From: Salmonella enterica subsp. arizonae
Lineage (GTDB): Bacteria; Pseudomonadota; Gammaproteobacteria; Enterobacterales; Enterobacteriaceae
Reading direction: 5' to 3'
Assembly (NCBI RefSeq): GCF_008692845.1
Contig: NZ_VXJW01000008.1
Location: 1 to 64,000, forward strand
DNA length: 64,000 bases
This document shows, piece by piece, positions 9,295-19,352 of the stretch; within the stretch, counting starts at the first letter, position 1, and every line of letters begins with the position of its first letter. Made by a program: the position numbers and the translations under genes. The notes below the pieces were generated by a model that saw only the letters and a list, made by a program, of their open reading frames with translations, had not been told where the DNA came from and made no database searches.

Positions 9295-10163
9295 CGTTCA
9301 ATAAAGCGGCTTTTCTTCATCCCTGCGACGGTTACCTGCAGGGTGAAGATGGCGCCTGAGAGCGGATAATCCGCCACTTCCTGAGCAGACATATTTTCTC
9401 TGGTAGTCGTAATAAACAACGTTTTCATGTCTGCGCCGCCAAAGCAAACCATCGTCGGACAACGTACCGGCAACCGGTACTCTTCCAGTTGCTCTCCTTG
9501 CGGTGAGAAACGCGCTACGCGCCAGCCGTCAAACATCGCGCTCCAGTAGCACCCTTCGCTATCCATCGCCGCGCCGTCGGGAAGCCCTTCTCCCTCGCCA
9601 AAATGGCGAAAAGGTTCACGCTTACCCGGTTCGCCATGCTTGTCAAGTGACGTGCGGTAAATCACGCCATTCGGCGTATCGGAGGTATACATCCATTGGT
9701 TATCCGGGCTGAACGCCAGGCCGTTGTGTCCCTGGATATCGCACTGAATCACTTTTGCCGTCAGGTCATGATCAATCCGCATCAGCATCGCGCCATTATA
9801 GTCACCCGGCGCCCAGAACGTCCCGGCATAAAAACGCCCATCGCCATCAGTGCCGCCATCGTTGAAACGCGCCAGTTTCGGGTTAGAGGGATTGTCGCAG
9901 ACCTTACACTGTAATAAACCATTTTTGTCGGCCAACCAGATAGCGTTACGCATAGCGACAATAAATCCGCCCTGTTCACGCAGAGCAAAACAGCCGACCT
10001 TTTCCGGAAACGCGAGAACGCTATGCGCCCCGCTCGCCGGGTGATAACGATGGATCTCCTTTTCCAGGATATCGGTCCAATACAACGCGCCTTCATCCTC
10101 GCTCCAGGTAGGGCATTCTGGTAAATGTCCAACATAATCAAATAAAACGTGCGGCGTGGTCAT
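9255..10163 (-). CDS. SMP-30/gluconolactonase family protein
   Basis: A 302-residue beta-propeller protein of the SMP-30/LRE family, metal-dependent lactonases acting on sugar lactones. Family motifs visible are EGPxW-like [18 protein letters not shown] near the N-terminus, [18 protein letters not shown] around residue 95 (the conserved Asn and metal-binding region), [10 protein letters not shown] around 145 and [14 protein letters not shown] around 200 with the catalytic Asp. No signal peptide. In E. coli pheA and tyrA are direct convergent neighbours, so this gene is an insertion in that interval. It ends inside the last codons of pheA on the other strand. The exact substrate lactone is unknown. 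Confidence 0.85.
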   Translation of the reverse strand: MTTPHVLFDYVGHLPECPTWSEDEGALYWTDILEKEIHRYHPASGAHSVLAFPEKVGCFALREQGGFIVAMRNAIWLADKNGLLQCKVCDNPSNPKLARFNDGGTDGDGRFYAGTFWAPGDYNGAMLMRIDHDLTAKVIQCDIQGHNGLAFSPDNQWMYTSDTPNGVIYRTSLDKHGEPGKREPFRHFGEGEGLPDGAAMDSEGCYWSAMFDGWRVARFSPQGEQLEEYRLPVRCPTMVCFGGADMKTLFITTTRENMSAQEVADYPLSGAIFTLQVTVAGMKKSRFIERQAGSTGTTFSLG

Positions 10164-10179
10164 AACGTTTCCTTAAACG

Positions 10180-10203
10180 AAAAAAGCCAGCAGTGCTGAC
10201 TTT
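10180..10203 (-). terminator. tyrA rho-independent terminator
   Basis: On the minus strand AGTCAGCACTGCTGGCT forms a hairpin followed by TTTTTT, about 20 bases downstream of the tyrA stop and just upstream of the SMP-30-like gene start. Confidence 0.85.
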
Positions 10204-10220
10204 CAGTATATACATTATCG

Positions 10221-11342
10221 CTATTGTCGACTGTCATTCGCCTGACGCAACAATACGCGGCTTTCATTATGGAAACGTCTGGCGTAGTCGCCAAACCAGT
10301 GTTCAACTTTGCGAAAACTGTCGATAAAAGCCTGCTTATCGCCCTGCTCCAGTAAAGCGATCGCATCACCAAAACGTTTATAGTAACGCTTGATAAGCGC
10401 CAGATTGCGCTTCGACGACATAATAATGTCAGCATACAGTTGTGGGTCCTGGGCGAACAAACGCCCGACCATCGCCAGTTCCAGGCGATAAATCGGCGAT
10501 GATAGCGCCAGAAGCTGCTCAAGCTGGACATTCTCTTCCGCCAGATGCAGCCCATAAGCGAAGGTAGCAAAGTGGCGCAGCGCCTGGATAAAAGCCATAT
10601 TCTGATCGTGCTCGACGGCGCTAATCCGGTGCAGCCGCGCGCCCCACACCTGGATTTGCTCAAGGAACCACTGATACGCTTCCGGTTGACGACCATCACA
10701 CCAGACCACCACCTGTTTCGCCAGGCTCCCGCTGTCCGGGCCAAACATTGGATGCAAGCCCAGCACAGGGCCATCATGGGCCGCCAACATTGCCTGCAAC
10801 GGGCCGCTTTTCACCGATGCCAGATCGACCAGAATACAGTCGGACGGCAGGCGCGGCAGTTTGGCGATTACCTGTTCAGTAACATGAATCGGCACGCTGA
10901 CGATCACCATTCCGGCATCGGCGACAATGTCCCCGGCGCGCGGCCAATCCTGCTGTTCCAGAATACGTACCTGATAGCCCGACAACGTAAGCATTTTTTC
11001 GAACAGACGCCCCATCTGTCCGCCGCCGCCGACAATGACGACCGGACGCAGCGAAGGACAAAGCGTTTTGAACCCCTTATCATTTTCGCTGGAGTAAGAT
11101 TCACGCATTACCCGGCGCAAGACATCTTCAATGAGATCGGGCGGAACACCGATCGCTTCTGCTTCCGCCCGTCGCGAAGCCAGCATAGAGGCCTCACGCT
11201 CTGGCACGTAAATAGGCAGACCAAAACGGCTTTTCACCTCGCCGACTTCGGCGACCAGTTCCAGGCGCTTAGCCAGTAAATTCAGCAACGCTTTATCGAC
11301 ATCATCTATTTGATCGCGTAACGCGGTCAATTCAGCAACCAT
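10221..11342 (-). CDS. tyrA: Bifunctional chorismate mutase / prephenate dehydrogenase (T-protein)
   Basis: Makes prephenate from chorismate and oxidises it with NAD to 4-hydroxyphenylpyruvate, the tyrosine branch. The 373-residue product has an N-terminal AroQ mutase domain (about 1-90, [22 protein letters not shown]) and a dehydrogenase domain starting at a Rossmann motif [11 protein letters not shown] near residue 105; HPMFGP near 197 carries the conserved catalytic-region histidine. It lies 9 bases downstream of aroF on the same strand and shares the TyrR-controlled aroF promoter. Frame and length are normal. Confidence 0.98.
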   Translation of the reverse strand: MVAELTALRDQIDDVDKALLNLLAKRLELVAEVGEVKSRFGLPIYVPEREASMLASRRAEAEAIGVPPDLIEDVLRRVMRESYSSENDKGFKTLCPSLRPVVIVGGGGQMGRLFEKMLTLSGYQVRILEQQDWPRAGDIVADAGMVIVSVPIHVTEQVIAKLPRLPSDCILVDLASVKSGPLQAMLAAHDGPVLGLHPMFGPDSGSLAKQVVVWCDGRQPEAYQWFLEQIQVWGARLHRISAVEHDQNMAFIQALRHFATFAYGLHLAEENVQLEQLLALSSPIYRLELAMVGRLFAQDPQLYADIIMSSKRNLALIKRYYKRFGDAIALLEQGDKQAFIDSFRKVEHWFGDYARRFHNESRVLLRQANDSRQ

Positions 11343-11351
11343 AACAACCTC

Positions 11352-12422
11352 TTATGCGACACGCACCGCCAGTTGGCCGCTCAAATCTTTATGAATCTCA
11401 CGCAACAGGGCATCGGTCATTTCCCAGCTAATACACGCATCGGTGACGGAAACGCCATACTTCATTTCGCTGCGCGGCTGTTCGGAGGACTGGTTACCCT
11501 CATGAATATTACTTTCAATCATTAAGCCAATAATTGAACGATTGCCATCTTTAATCTGCGCAACCACAGATTCGGCAACGGCTGGCTGGCGGCGATAATC
11601 TTTATTGGAGTTACCATGACTGCAATCTACCATCAGCGAAGGACGTAGTCCCGCCTGTTCCATCTCTTTTTCACACTGAGCGACATCTGCCGGGCTATAA
11701 TTTGGCGCTTTGCCACCACGCAGAATCACATGACCATGCGGATTTCCCTGAGTTTGCAATAACGCAACCTGACCGGCCTGGTTAATGCCAACAAAACGAT
11801 GAGGTTGCGCAGCGGCGCGCATGGCGTTAATCGCTGTCGCCAGGCTGCCGTCCGTGCCGTTTTTAAAGCCGACCGGCATAGAAAGACCAGACGCCATTTC
11901 GCGGTGGGTTTGCGATTCGGTTGTACGCGCGCCTATCGCCGACCAGCTAAAGAGATCGCCCAGGTATTGCGGGCTGTTCGGATCCAACGCTTCGGTCGCC
12001 AATGGCAACCCCATATTCACCAGTTCCACCAGTAGCTGACGCGCTATTTTCAACCCGGCTTCCACATCAAATGAGCCATCCATGTGAGGATCGTTAATCA
12101 GTCCTTTCCAGCCGACGGTAGTCCGCGGCTTTTCAAAATAGACGCGCATTACCAGATAGAGGCTATCGCTGACCTCTGCGGCAAGGGCTTTAAATCGACG
12201 GGCATATTCCAGAGCGGTTTCAGGATCGTGGATAGAACAAGGACCGCATACCACCAACAGACGCGGATCGCGCCCGGCAATAATGTCAGAAATGATTCCT
12301 CGGGACTGCGCTATCTGCGCTTCCTGCGCCAGGCTCAACGGAAAGGCCGCTTTAAGCTGCTCCGGCGTCATTAATACCTGTTCATCGGTGATACGTACGT
12401 TATTCAGCGCGTCTTTTTGCAT
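11352..12422 (-). CDS. aroF: Tyr-sensitive 3-deoxy-7-phosphoheptulonate synthase AroF
   Basis: First step of the shikimate pathway: condenses phosphoenolpyruvate with erythrose 4-phosphate to DAHP. The 356-residue class I enzyme beginning MQKDALNNVRITDEQV matches the E. coli length; a longer in-frame extension to 12491 is not supported. Motifs include VCGPCSIHD (about residue 60, metal-ligand Cys), KPRTTVGWKG (about 97) and VDCSHGNSNKDYRRQP (about 265). Two TyrR boxes lie upstream on the same promoter region, consistent with tyrosine repression of aroF-tyrA. Confidence 0.98.
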   Translation of the reverse strand: MQKDALNNVRITDEQVLMTPEQLKAAFPLSLAQEAQIAQSRGIISDIIAGRDPRLLVVCGPCSIHDPETALEYARRFKALAAEVSDSLYLVMRVYFEKPRTTVGWKGLINDPHMDGSFDVEAGLKIARQLLVELVNMGLPLATEALDPNSPQYLGDLFSWSAIGARTTESQTHREMASGLSMPVGFKNGTDGSLATAINAMRAAAQPHRFVGINQAGQVALLQTQGNPHGHVILRGGKAPNYSPADVAQCEKEMEQAGLRPSLMVDCSHGNSNKDYRRQPAVAESVVAQIKDGNRSIIGLMIESNIHEGNQSSEQPRSEMKYGVSVTDACISWEMTDALLREIHKDLSGQLAVRVA

Positions 12423-12516
12423 GATGGCGATCCTGTCTTTTCTTGTTTGCGATAGTTGATCCTCCACGAGGATGTTTAAACCATACCACAAAAAGTAAAG
12501 ATTTCAATCCATCTTA

Positions 12517-12534
12517 CGTAAAATAAAGTTTACA
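12517..12534. promoter_or_regulatory. TyrR box (strong) of aroF
   Basis: CGTAAA-N6-TTTACA, close to the TyrR consensus TGTAAA-N6-TTTACA, about 95 bases upstream of the aroF start codon. Confidence 0.8.
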
Positions 12535-12567
12535 CAACACATGAAACCAGATTAAAAACCTTCATTT

Positions 12568-12585
12568 CGTATCAAAAACTTTACA
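12568..12585. promoter_or_regulatory. TyrR box (second) of aroF
   Basis: CGTATC-N6-TTTACA, a weaker TyrR half-palindrome 51 bases from the strong box, about five helical turns, as expected for cooperative TyrR binding. Confidence 0.6.
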
Positions 12586-12862
12586 CCACAAGTAAGTTAT
12601 TTTATTCCCAGCCTCAGAAAAGCGGTAAAATGAGCAATGCTCGCCGTTTTTTTGATTATTTTTTCTGCGCACGCATAATTTTACTTTCTGATATACGGTG
12701 ATTAATACTGTTATCACAAAAATTTAATATTAGGGATGTCATTTAAGCCATTCATATTATCAATAAGATATAATGACGATATGGCAAAATAATGTTATTT
12801 TGCTACAAACAATCACAGATGTATTTTAATGCTTTACGACTGAAGATGGTGGGGGCTTGTTA

Positions 12863-13381
12863 ATGCGTTTTTCTCACCGATTTATCCTTCTGTTCTCGCT
12901 ATTATTAGCAAGTTTGCCTCTGTATACTCAACGCGCCACGGAAGAAGAAAAATCCGTACGCGCCATCGTCTCCGGCATCATCAGTTATATACCCTGGCCG
13001 ACGTTATCCGGCCCGCCAGGACTATGCATATTTTCATCTGCGCGTTTTGCCAGGGTGCTTAGCGAAGAGGCTGGCTGGGCTTTTCCTTATCAACCTCTTA
13101 TCATCCATACAACACAAGAGACTCTGAGCGCCCGCTGTAATGGTTTTTACTTTGGTAATAAATTGGCATCTTAGCAAATGGGATTAACGTATCATTATCC
13201 AGTTAAGGCCTTGTTATTAATTGCCGAACAAAATACCGAATGTATTATTGGCAGCGTATTTTGTCTGATCATTAACAATAATGAAGTCAACTTTTCCGTC
13301 AATCCAGATTCTCTTTCGCATAGCGGCGTGAGGGTAAATCCAGAAGTATTAATGCTTGCACGGAATCAAAAGCATGAATAA
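12863..13381 (+). pseudogene. yfiR: yfiR, periplasmic repressor of YfiN, nonsense-mutated
   Basis: YfiR is a periplasmic protein that binds and silences the diguanylate cyclase YfiN. The frame starts MRFSHRFILLF with a signal peptide and continues with the family sequence GPPGLCIFSSARF and RCNGFYFGN, but a TAG at 13172-13174 stops it after about 103 residues. The same frame then resumes with [27 protein letters not shown] and runs to a normal C-terminus (172 codons in total, stop at 13379-13381), so a single nonsense codon is the only lesion. The two cysteine-containing segments are on opposite sides of the stop. Its tail overlaps the yfiN start by 8 bases, as in E. coli. Confidence 0.9.
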
Positions 13382-14593
13382 GGAATTTTCTCTATCCAGA
13401 CCAACATTTAAACGAACACTACGGCGGATTAGTATAATCAGCGTGCTGATCACGATGACATTGATCTGGCTATTAATTTGCGTTGCGTCTGTTCTTACGC
13501 TCAAACAGTATGCGCAAAAAAATCTCGGCTTAACCGCCGCCACGATAGCCCATAGCCTTGAAGCGGCGCTGGTGTTTTCCGATAACGCGGCCGCGGCGGA
13601 AACTCTCGCCATACCAGGACGCCAGGGACAATTTTCAGCGGCGGAGGCCCGCGATAAAAATGGCCGCATCATCGCCTCATGGCGCTATGACGCACAAGCC
13701 GCAGACGATAAGCTCATCGGTTTAATTAGCCATTGGCTTTTCCCTCTGCCGGTATCGCAACCGATCTGGCACAACGGTAGGACCATCGGCGAAGTGCGGC
13801 TCGTCGTCCGCGACAGCCTTATTAGCCATTTTATCTGGCTATCGCTGGCAGTGCTGACAGGATGTATCCTGCTGGCATCCGGCATTGCCCTGCTGCTCAC
13901 GCGTTATTTACACAATGGCGTTGTGGATGCGCTGCAAAATATTACAGAAGTCGTACATGACGTTCGCACTAACCGAAATTTTTCACGCCGGGTACCTGAT
14001 CAGCGTATTGAGGAATTTCACCTTTTTGCGCAGGATTTCAATAGCCTTCTGGATGAGATGGAAGAGTGGCAGCTACGGCTCAAGGCTAAAAACGCACAGT
14101 TACTGCGACCGCTCTGCACGATCCGCTGACGGGGCTCGCCAATCGTGCGGCATTTCGCAGTTGTATTAACACGCTGATGAAAGATAATTCCGCCTGTAGC
14201 AGTTCGGCATTATTATTTCTGGATGGCGATAATTTTAAATATATTAACGATACCTGGGGACATGCGGCAGGCGATCGCGTACTTATTGAGGTCGCCAAAA
14301 GATTAGCGGAATTTGCTGGTAACCGTTATCAGACTTACCGACTCGGCGGCGATGAATTTGCGATGGTGCTTTACGGTGTACATTCAGAGTATGAAGTACA
14401 GCGTATTTGCGCAGCGCTATCCCAGCTGTTTAATCGACCTTTTGAACTACATAACGGCCAGCGGATAACGATAAGTCTGAGTATTGTCTTCGCTCTGACA
14501 TGGGAGCACACCTCTGCCGAAAAACTACAAGAACGGGCAGATCGAAATATGTATCAGGCTAAACACCAGAGTAGCGAACACCCGCTAAACTAA
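13374..14593 (+). pseudogene. yfiN: yfiN (dgcN), membrane diguanylate cyclase, frameshifted
   Basis: YfiN/DgcN makes cyclic di-GMP and is controlled by YfiR. The start [18 protein letters not shown] at 13374 is followed by a first transmembrane helix, a periplasmic PAS-like part, a second helix (around residues 155-175) and a HAMP linker. After KNAQLLR the frame goes wrong: one base (an A after CGA, near 14110) is missing relative to the expected LLRTALHDPLTGLAN, giving a TGA at 14127-14129. The remaining GGDEF domain is complete in the next frame, including RLGGDEFAMV, and ends at 14593. The encoded truncated protein would lack the catalytic domain. The downstream yfiB found in E. coli is absent; rplS follows. 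Confidence 0.9.
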
Positions 14594-14680
14594 AGATCGA
14601 TCCTGACCGTTTCTGACTCAACGTTGATATCACAGACCCAGCCTAATCATGAAACATTCTACGAATGCGGAGCCCCCATA

Positions 14681-14710
14681 AAAAAGGGGCCAGCATAATG
14701 CCAGCCCCTT
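14681..14710 (-). terminator. rpsP-rimM-trmD-rplS operon terminator
   Basis: On the minus strand AAGGGGCTGGC and CAGCCCCTT-type arms pair (one mismatch) and are followed by TTTTTT, about 40 bases after the rplS stop. Confidence 0.85.
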
Positions 14711-14748
14711 GTTTTCTACAAGCTTTCGGATGTAGCGTGAATACGTTA

Positions 14749-15099
<351 letters not shown>

Positions 15100-15136
15100 T
15101 TAATCTCTTATCCTGGGTAAACTGATATTCGGGGGC

Positions 15137-15904
15137 CTATGCCATCCCATCATGTTTATGCTGCTGTTGCGCGTGTTCCATTTTGAACTCCGCCAGCAAC
15201 CTTGCTTGCTCTTCAGTCAGAGCCAGGTTTTCCAGAAGTTCAGGTCTTCTAAGCCAGGTTCGGCCCAGCGACTGCTTCAAACGCCAGCGACGTATCTCGG
15301 CATGGTTTCCCGACAGCAATACCGGCGGTACTTCCATCCCCTCTAACACTTCAGGGCGCGTATAGTGCGGACAATCCAGCAATCCATCAGCAAACGAATC
15401 TTCGATTGCTGATGCCTCATGCCCCAGAACCCCCGGAATAAACCGGGCGACGGAGTCAATCAGCGTCATTGCCGGTAGTTCGCCACCGCTGAGAACGTAA
15501 TCGCCAATTGACCATTCTTCGTGAATTTCGGTCTGAATTACGCGCTCATCTACGCCTTCGTAACGACCGCACACCAGAATCAGCTTCTGGTTTGTAGCCA
15601 GTTCGCTAACGCCCGCTTGATCAAGCTTGCGTCCCTGAGGTGACAGATAAATCACCTTTGCGCCTTCACCTGCCGCGGCTTTTGCTGCATGAATGGCGTC
15701 CCGCAAAGGTTGCACCATCATTAACATCCCTGGTCCGCCGCCGTAAGGACGATCGTCCACGGTACGGTGCCGGTCATACGCGAAGTCGCGAGGACTCCAG
15801 CTTTGGACGTTCAGCAGGCCTTTTTTTACTGCCCGGCCAGTTACCCCGTAATCAGTAATTGCGCGGAACATTTCAGGAAACAGGCTAACTATGCCAATAA
15901 ACAC
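15137..15904 (-). CDS. trmD: tRNA (guanine-N1-)-methyltransferase TrmD
   Basis: Methylates G37 next to the anticodon with S-adenosylmethionine to prevent +1 frameshifting. The 255-residue SPOUT-family protein shows the knotted cofactor-binding segments [13 protein letters not shown] (about residue 110) and [15 protein letters not shown] (about 132), and the early [10 protein letters not shown] motif (about 55). Third gene of the ribosomal operon; the start at 15904 is supported by position 44 bases after rimM. Confidence 0.99.
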   Translation of the reverse strand: MFIGIVSLFPEMFRAITDYGVTGRAVKKGLLNVQSWSPRDFAYDRHRTVDDRPYGGGPGMLMMVQPLRDAIHAAKAAAGEGAKVIYLSPQGRKLDQAGVSELATNQKLILVCGRYEGVDERVIQTEIHEEWSIGDYVLSGGELPAMTLIDSVARFIPGVLGHEASAIEDSFADGLLDCPHYTRPEVLEGMEVPPVLLSGNHAEIRRWRLKQSLGRTWLRRPELLENLALTEEQARLLAEFKMEHAQQQHKHDGMA

Positions 15905-15948
15905 AAGCCAATCCCCATAACGCCGCCTTTTACCGTTTATCCGGTGGT

Positions 15949-16497
15949 TTAAAAACCAGGATCCCAGTCTACTTCGATAGTACGAGTAGCGAGATCGACT
16001 TTCTTGATAACCTGCCCATCGAGGAACGGTACAAGTCGTTCCTTGATACCAAACGCATCTTTCAGGTTCGCCTTAATGACGAGAACGTCATTCGATCCGG
16101 TTTCCATCATGTCAATGACTTTACCGAGATCGTAGCCTTCAGCGGTGACTACCTGGCAACCCATCAGGTCTTTCCAGTAGTAGTCTCCCTCCTCAAGCGC
16201 AGGCAGTTGCGAGGAATCCACGACAATTTCGCAATTAGTCAGAAGATTCGCGGCATCTCGATCGTCAACGCCTTTCAGCTTGATGATCAGATCCTGATTG
16301 TGGTGCTTCCAGCTTTCAAGCTGTACCTGCTGCCACTGACCCGCCTTCTGGATAAACCAAGGCTGATAGTCAAAAATGCTTTCGGCGTCTTCAGTGGAGG
16401 AAAACACTCTGAGCCAACCACGAATACCGTATGAAGAACCCATTTTCCCCAGTACAACCGGTTCAGCGGGTACTTGTGCGGTGAGTTGCTTGCCCAT
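15949..16497 (-). CDS. rimM: Ribosome maturation factor RimM
   Basis: Binds ribosomal protein S19 and helps mature the 30S head and 16S 3' domain. The 182-residue product has an N-terminal RimM barrel ([15 protein letters not shown]) and a C-terminal PRC-barrel ([29 protein letters not shown]). Two adjacent ATG codons at 16495-16500 are possible starts; the inner one gives the E. coli length. It lies 18 bases after rpsP. Confidence 0.98.
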   Translation of the reverse strand: MGKQLTAQVPAEPVVLGKMGSSYGIRGWLRVFSSTEDAESIFDYQPWFIQKAGQWQQVQLESWKHHNQDLIIKLKGVDDRDAANLLTNCEIVVDSSQLPALEEGDYYWKDLMGCQVVTAEGYDLGKVIDMMETGSNDVLVIKANLKDAFGIKERLVPFLDGQVIKKVDLATRTIEVDWDPGF

Positions 16498-16515
16498 CAT
16501 GACCACCGTGACAGA

Positions 16516-16824
<309 letters not shown>

Positions 16825-16935
16825 TTAAAAGCCCGAAAATTTTACTGATTTCTGGGGAAATTGCAATCAACAGTTAATAACTCTGCTGTAGAAGGCCGTC
16901 GGCGGCGCAGCGAGTTCGGTGCCGGCGTGCGCGCA

Positions 16936-16970
16936 GCCACCGCAGCGTACACGCAGTACGTGAGGATGGC
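16936..16970. repeat. GC-rich imperfect palindrome between ffh and rpsP
   Basis: GCCACCGCAGCGTAC and GTACGTGAGGATGGC are imperfect inverted arms around ACGCA, embedded in GC-rich non-coding DNA (16890-17010). It resembles dispersed enterobacterial intergenic repeats, but I cannot assign it to a named family. No gene is seen in the 250-base gap. Confidence 0.5.
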
Positions 16971-17015
16971 GAGCACACCCCGGTACCGAAATAGCAAGTG
17001 AGCCAGGCCGGGAAA

Positions 17016-18377
17016 TTAGCGGCCAGGGAAGCCTGGCGGCATCATCCCCTTCATACTGCGCATCATCTTCGCCATTCCGCCCTTCTTCATTTTCTTCATC
17101 ATGCGCTGCATGTCGTCGAACTGTTTCAGAAGGCGGTTAACATCCTGCACCTGCATCCCACAGCCTTGCGCGATACGACGCTTGCGGGAACCTTTGATGA
17201 TTTCCGGCTTCGCGCGCTCTTTCAGCGTCATTGAGTTAATGATCGCCTCCATACGCACTAACACTTTATCGTCCATCTGCGATTTGACGTTATCCGGAAT
17301 CTGGCCCATGCCCGGTAATTTGCCCATCAGGCTGGCCATACCGCCCATGTTTTTCATCTGTCTAAGTTGTTCGAGGAAGTCGTTCAGGTCGAAACCGTCG
17401 CCTTTCTTCAGTTTGGTCGCCAGCTTTTCAGCCTGCGCGCGGTCAACTTTGCTTTCGATATCTTCGATAAGCGACAGCACGTCGCCCATGCCGAGAATAC
17501 GTGAGGCGATACGATCCGGATGGAACGGCTCCAGCGCGTCGGTTTTCTCGCCGACGCCGAGGAATTTGATCGGCTTGCCAGTGATATGACGAATCGATAA
17601 CGCCGCGCCGCCGCGAGCGTCACCGTCAACTTTGGTCAGCACCACGCCGGTCAGCGGCAGCGCTTCATTAAACGCTTTGGCGGTATTCGCCGCATCCTGA
17701 CCGGTCATCGCATCGACCACAAACAGGGTTTCTACCGGATTGATAGACGCATGAACCTGTTTGATTTCGTCCATCATCGCTTCGTCAACGTGCAGACGAC
17801 CGGCGGTATCCACCAGCAGCACGTCGTAGAATTTGAGCTTCGCTTCTTTCAGCGCGGCGTTGACGATATCTACTGGTTTCTGGCCGACATCTGACGAGAA
17901 GAAATCCACGCCAACCTGCTCAGCCAGCGTTTCGAGCTGTTTGATCGCCGCCGGGCGATAAACGTCGGCAGAGACGACCAGCACTTTCTTTTTGTGCTTC
18001 TCGCGCAGGAATTTACCCAGCTTACCGACGCTGGTTGTTTTACCCGCCCCTTGCAAACCCGCCATCAATACTACGGCTGGCGGCTGCGCGGCCAGATTCA
18101 GCGTCTGATTCTCTTCGCCCATCGCCGCAACCAGTTCGCTACGGACAATCTTGACGAATTCCTGCCCTGGGGTCAGGCTCTTGTTCACTTCATGACCAAC
18201 CGCTTTCTCTTTTACGCGATTGATAAACTCACGCACTACCGGCAGCGCAACGTCAGCCTCCAGCAGCGCCATGCGCACTTCGCGCAGCGTCTCTTTAACG
18301 TTGTCTTCAGTAAGGCGCCCACGGCCACTGATATTGCGCAACGTGCGCGACAAACGATCGGTTAAATTATCAAACAT
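17016..18377 (-). CDS. ffh: Signal recognition particle protein Ffh (SRP54)
   Basis: GTPase of the bacterial SRP; with 4.5S RNA it binds signal sequences of nascent inner membrane proteins and hands them to FtsY. The 453-residue product beginning MFDNLTDRLSRTLRN has an N domain (1-85), a G domain with GLQGAGKTT (about 107), DTAGRL (about 190) and TKVDGD (about 248), and a methionine-rich M domain (about 300-453) ending MMPPGFPGR. The start at 18377 gives the E. coli length; a 48-codon extension upstream shows no family sequence. Divergent from ypjD. Confidence 0.98.
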   Translation of the reverse strand: MFDNLTDRLSRTLRNISGRGRLTEDNVKETLREVRMALLEADVALPVVREFINRVKEKAVGHEVNKSLTPGQEFVKIVRSELVAAMGEENQTLNLAAQPPAVVLMAGLQGAGKTTSVGKLGKFLREKHKKKVLVVSADVYRPAAIKQLETLAEQVGVDFFSSDVGQKPVDIVNAALKEAKLKFYDVLLVDTAGRLHVDEAMMDEIKQVHASINPVETLFVVDAMTGQDAANTAKAFNEALPLTGVVLTKVDGDARGGAALSIRHITGKPIKFLGVGEKTDALEPFHPDRIASRILGMGDVLSLIEDIESKVDRAQAEKLATKLKKGDGFDLNDFLEQLRQMKNMGGMASLMGKLPGMGQIPDNVKSQMDDKVLVRMEAIINSMTLKERAKPEIIKGSRKRRIAQGCGMQVQDVNRLLKQFDDMQRMMKKMKKGGMAKMMRSMKGMMPPGFPGR

Positions 18378-18542
18378 TGTCTCTCGCCTGGGGTGGAAAC
18401 GGTTGGTCGCCGCAGCGACACAGTTACAGAATTTCGCCACAGTATACCATGAAGCCGTCTTTGTTGTTATGCAACGGTTGGAGCTGCGGTCACCTAACGC
18501 TATACTGCTTCTCTTTCTCACTGGTCAACTGTCGACACAACT

Positions 18543-19334
18543 ATGCCCGTTTTTGCTTTACTTGCTCTTGTCGCCTACTCCTTCAGCCTCGCGCTGATCG
18601 TTCCCGGACTGTTGCAAAAAAACAGCGGCTGGCGGCGTATGGCTATTCTTTCTGCGGTCATCGCGCTGGTGTGCCACGCTGTCGCGCTGGAGTCGCGCAT
18701 TCTGCCCGGCGGCGACAGTGGACAAAACCTAAGCCTGCTGAATGTCGGTTCGCTGGTCAGCCTGATGATCTGCACGGTGATGACCGTTGTCGCGTCGCGC
18801 AACCGCGGCTGGCTACTTCTGCCCATCGTCTATGCCTTTGCGCTGATTAACCTGGCCTTCGCCACGTTCATGCCTAATGAATATATTACGCATCTGGAGG
18901 CGACGCCGGGCATGATGGTGCACATCGGACTGTCGCTTTTCTCTTACGCGACGCTAATAATCGCCGCTCTGTATGCTCTGCAACTGGCGTGGATCGACTA
19001 TCAACTGAAGAATAAAAAGCTGGCGTTTAGTAATGAGATGCCGCCATTGATGAGCATTGAGCGCAAAATGTTTCATATTACGCAGATTGGCGTCGTACTG
19101 CTGACCCTTACCCTGTGTACCGGCCTGTTTTACATGCATAACTTGTTCAGTATTGAAAATATCGATAAAGCCGTGCTCTCTATCGTGGCATGGTTTGTCT
19201 ATATTGTTCTGCTGTGGGGGCATTACCATGAAGGCTGGCGCGGTCGTCGGGTCGTGTGGTTTAACGTCGCGGGCGCGGGTCTTCTGACGTTGGCCTATTT
19301 TGGTAGCCGCATATTGCAGCAATTTGTAAGCTAA
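18543..19334 (+). CDS. ypjD: YpjD, CcsA-family inner membrane protein
   Basis: A 263-residue polytopic membrane protein with about eight hydrophobic segments, of the cytochrome c assembly protein (CcsA/ResC) family. The conserved HIGLSLFSYATLIIAALYALQL and GLFYMHNLF ... HYHEGWRGRR segments contain the family histidines. In Salmonella this gene has been linked to magnesium/cobalt transport and called corE, and its neighbour downstream is corB, separated by only 18 bases. The true biochemical role is not settled. Confidence 0.9.
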   Translation: MPVFALLALVAYSFSLALIVPGLLQKNSGWRRMAILSAVIALVCHAVALESRILPGGDSGQNLSLLNVGSLVSLMICTVMTVVASRNRGWLLLPIVYAFALINLAFATFMPNEYITHLEATPGMMVHIGLSLFSYATLIIAALYALQLAWIDYQLKNKKLAFSNEMPPLMSIERKMFHITQIGVVLLTLTLCTGLFYMHNLFSIENIDKAVLSIVAWFVYIVLLWGHYHEGWRGRRVVWFNVAGAGLLTLAYFGSRILQQFVS

Positions 19335-19352
19335 ACTTTAAAGGAGTTTCCC

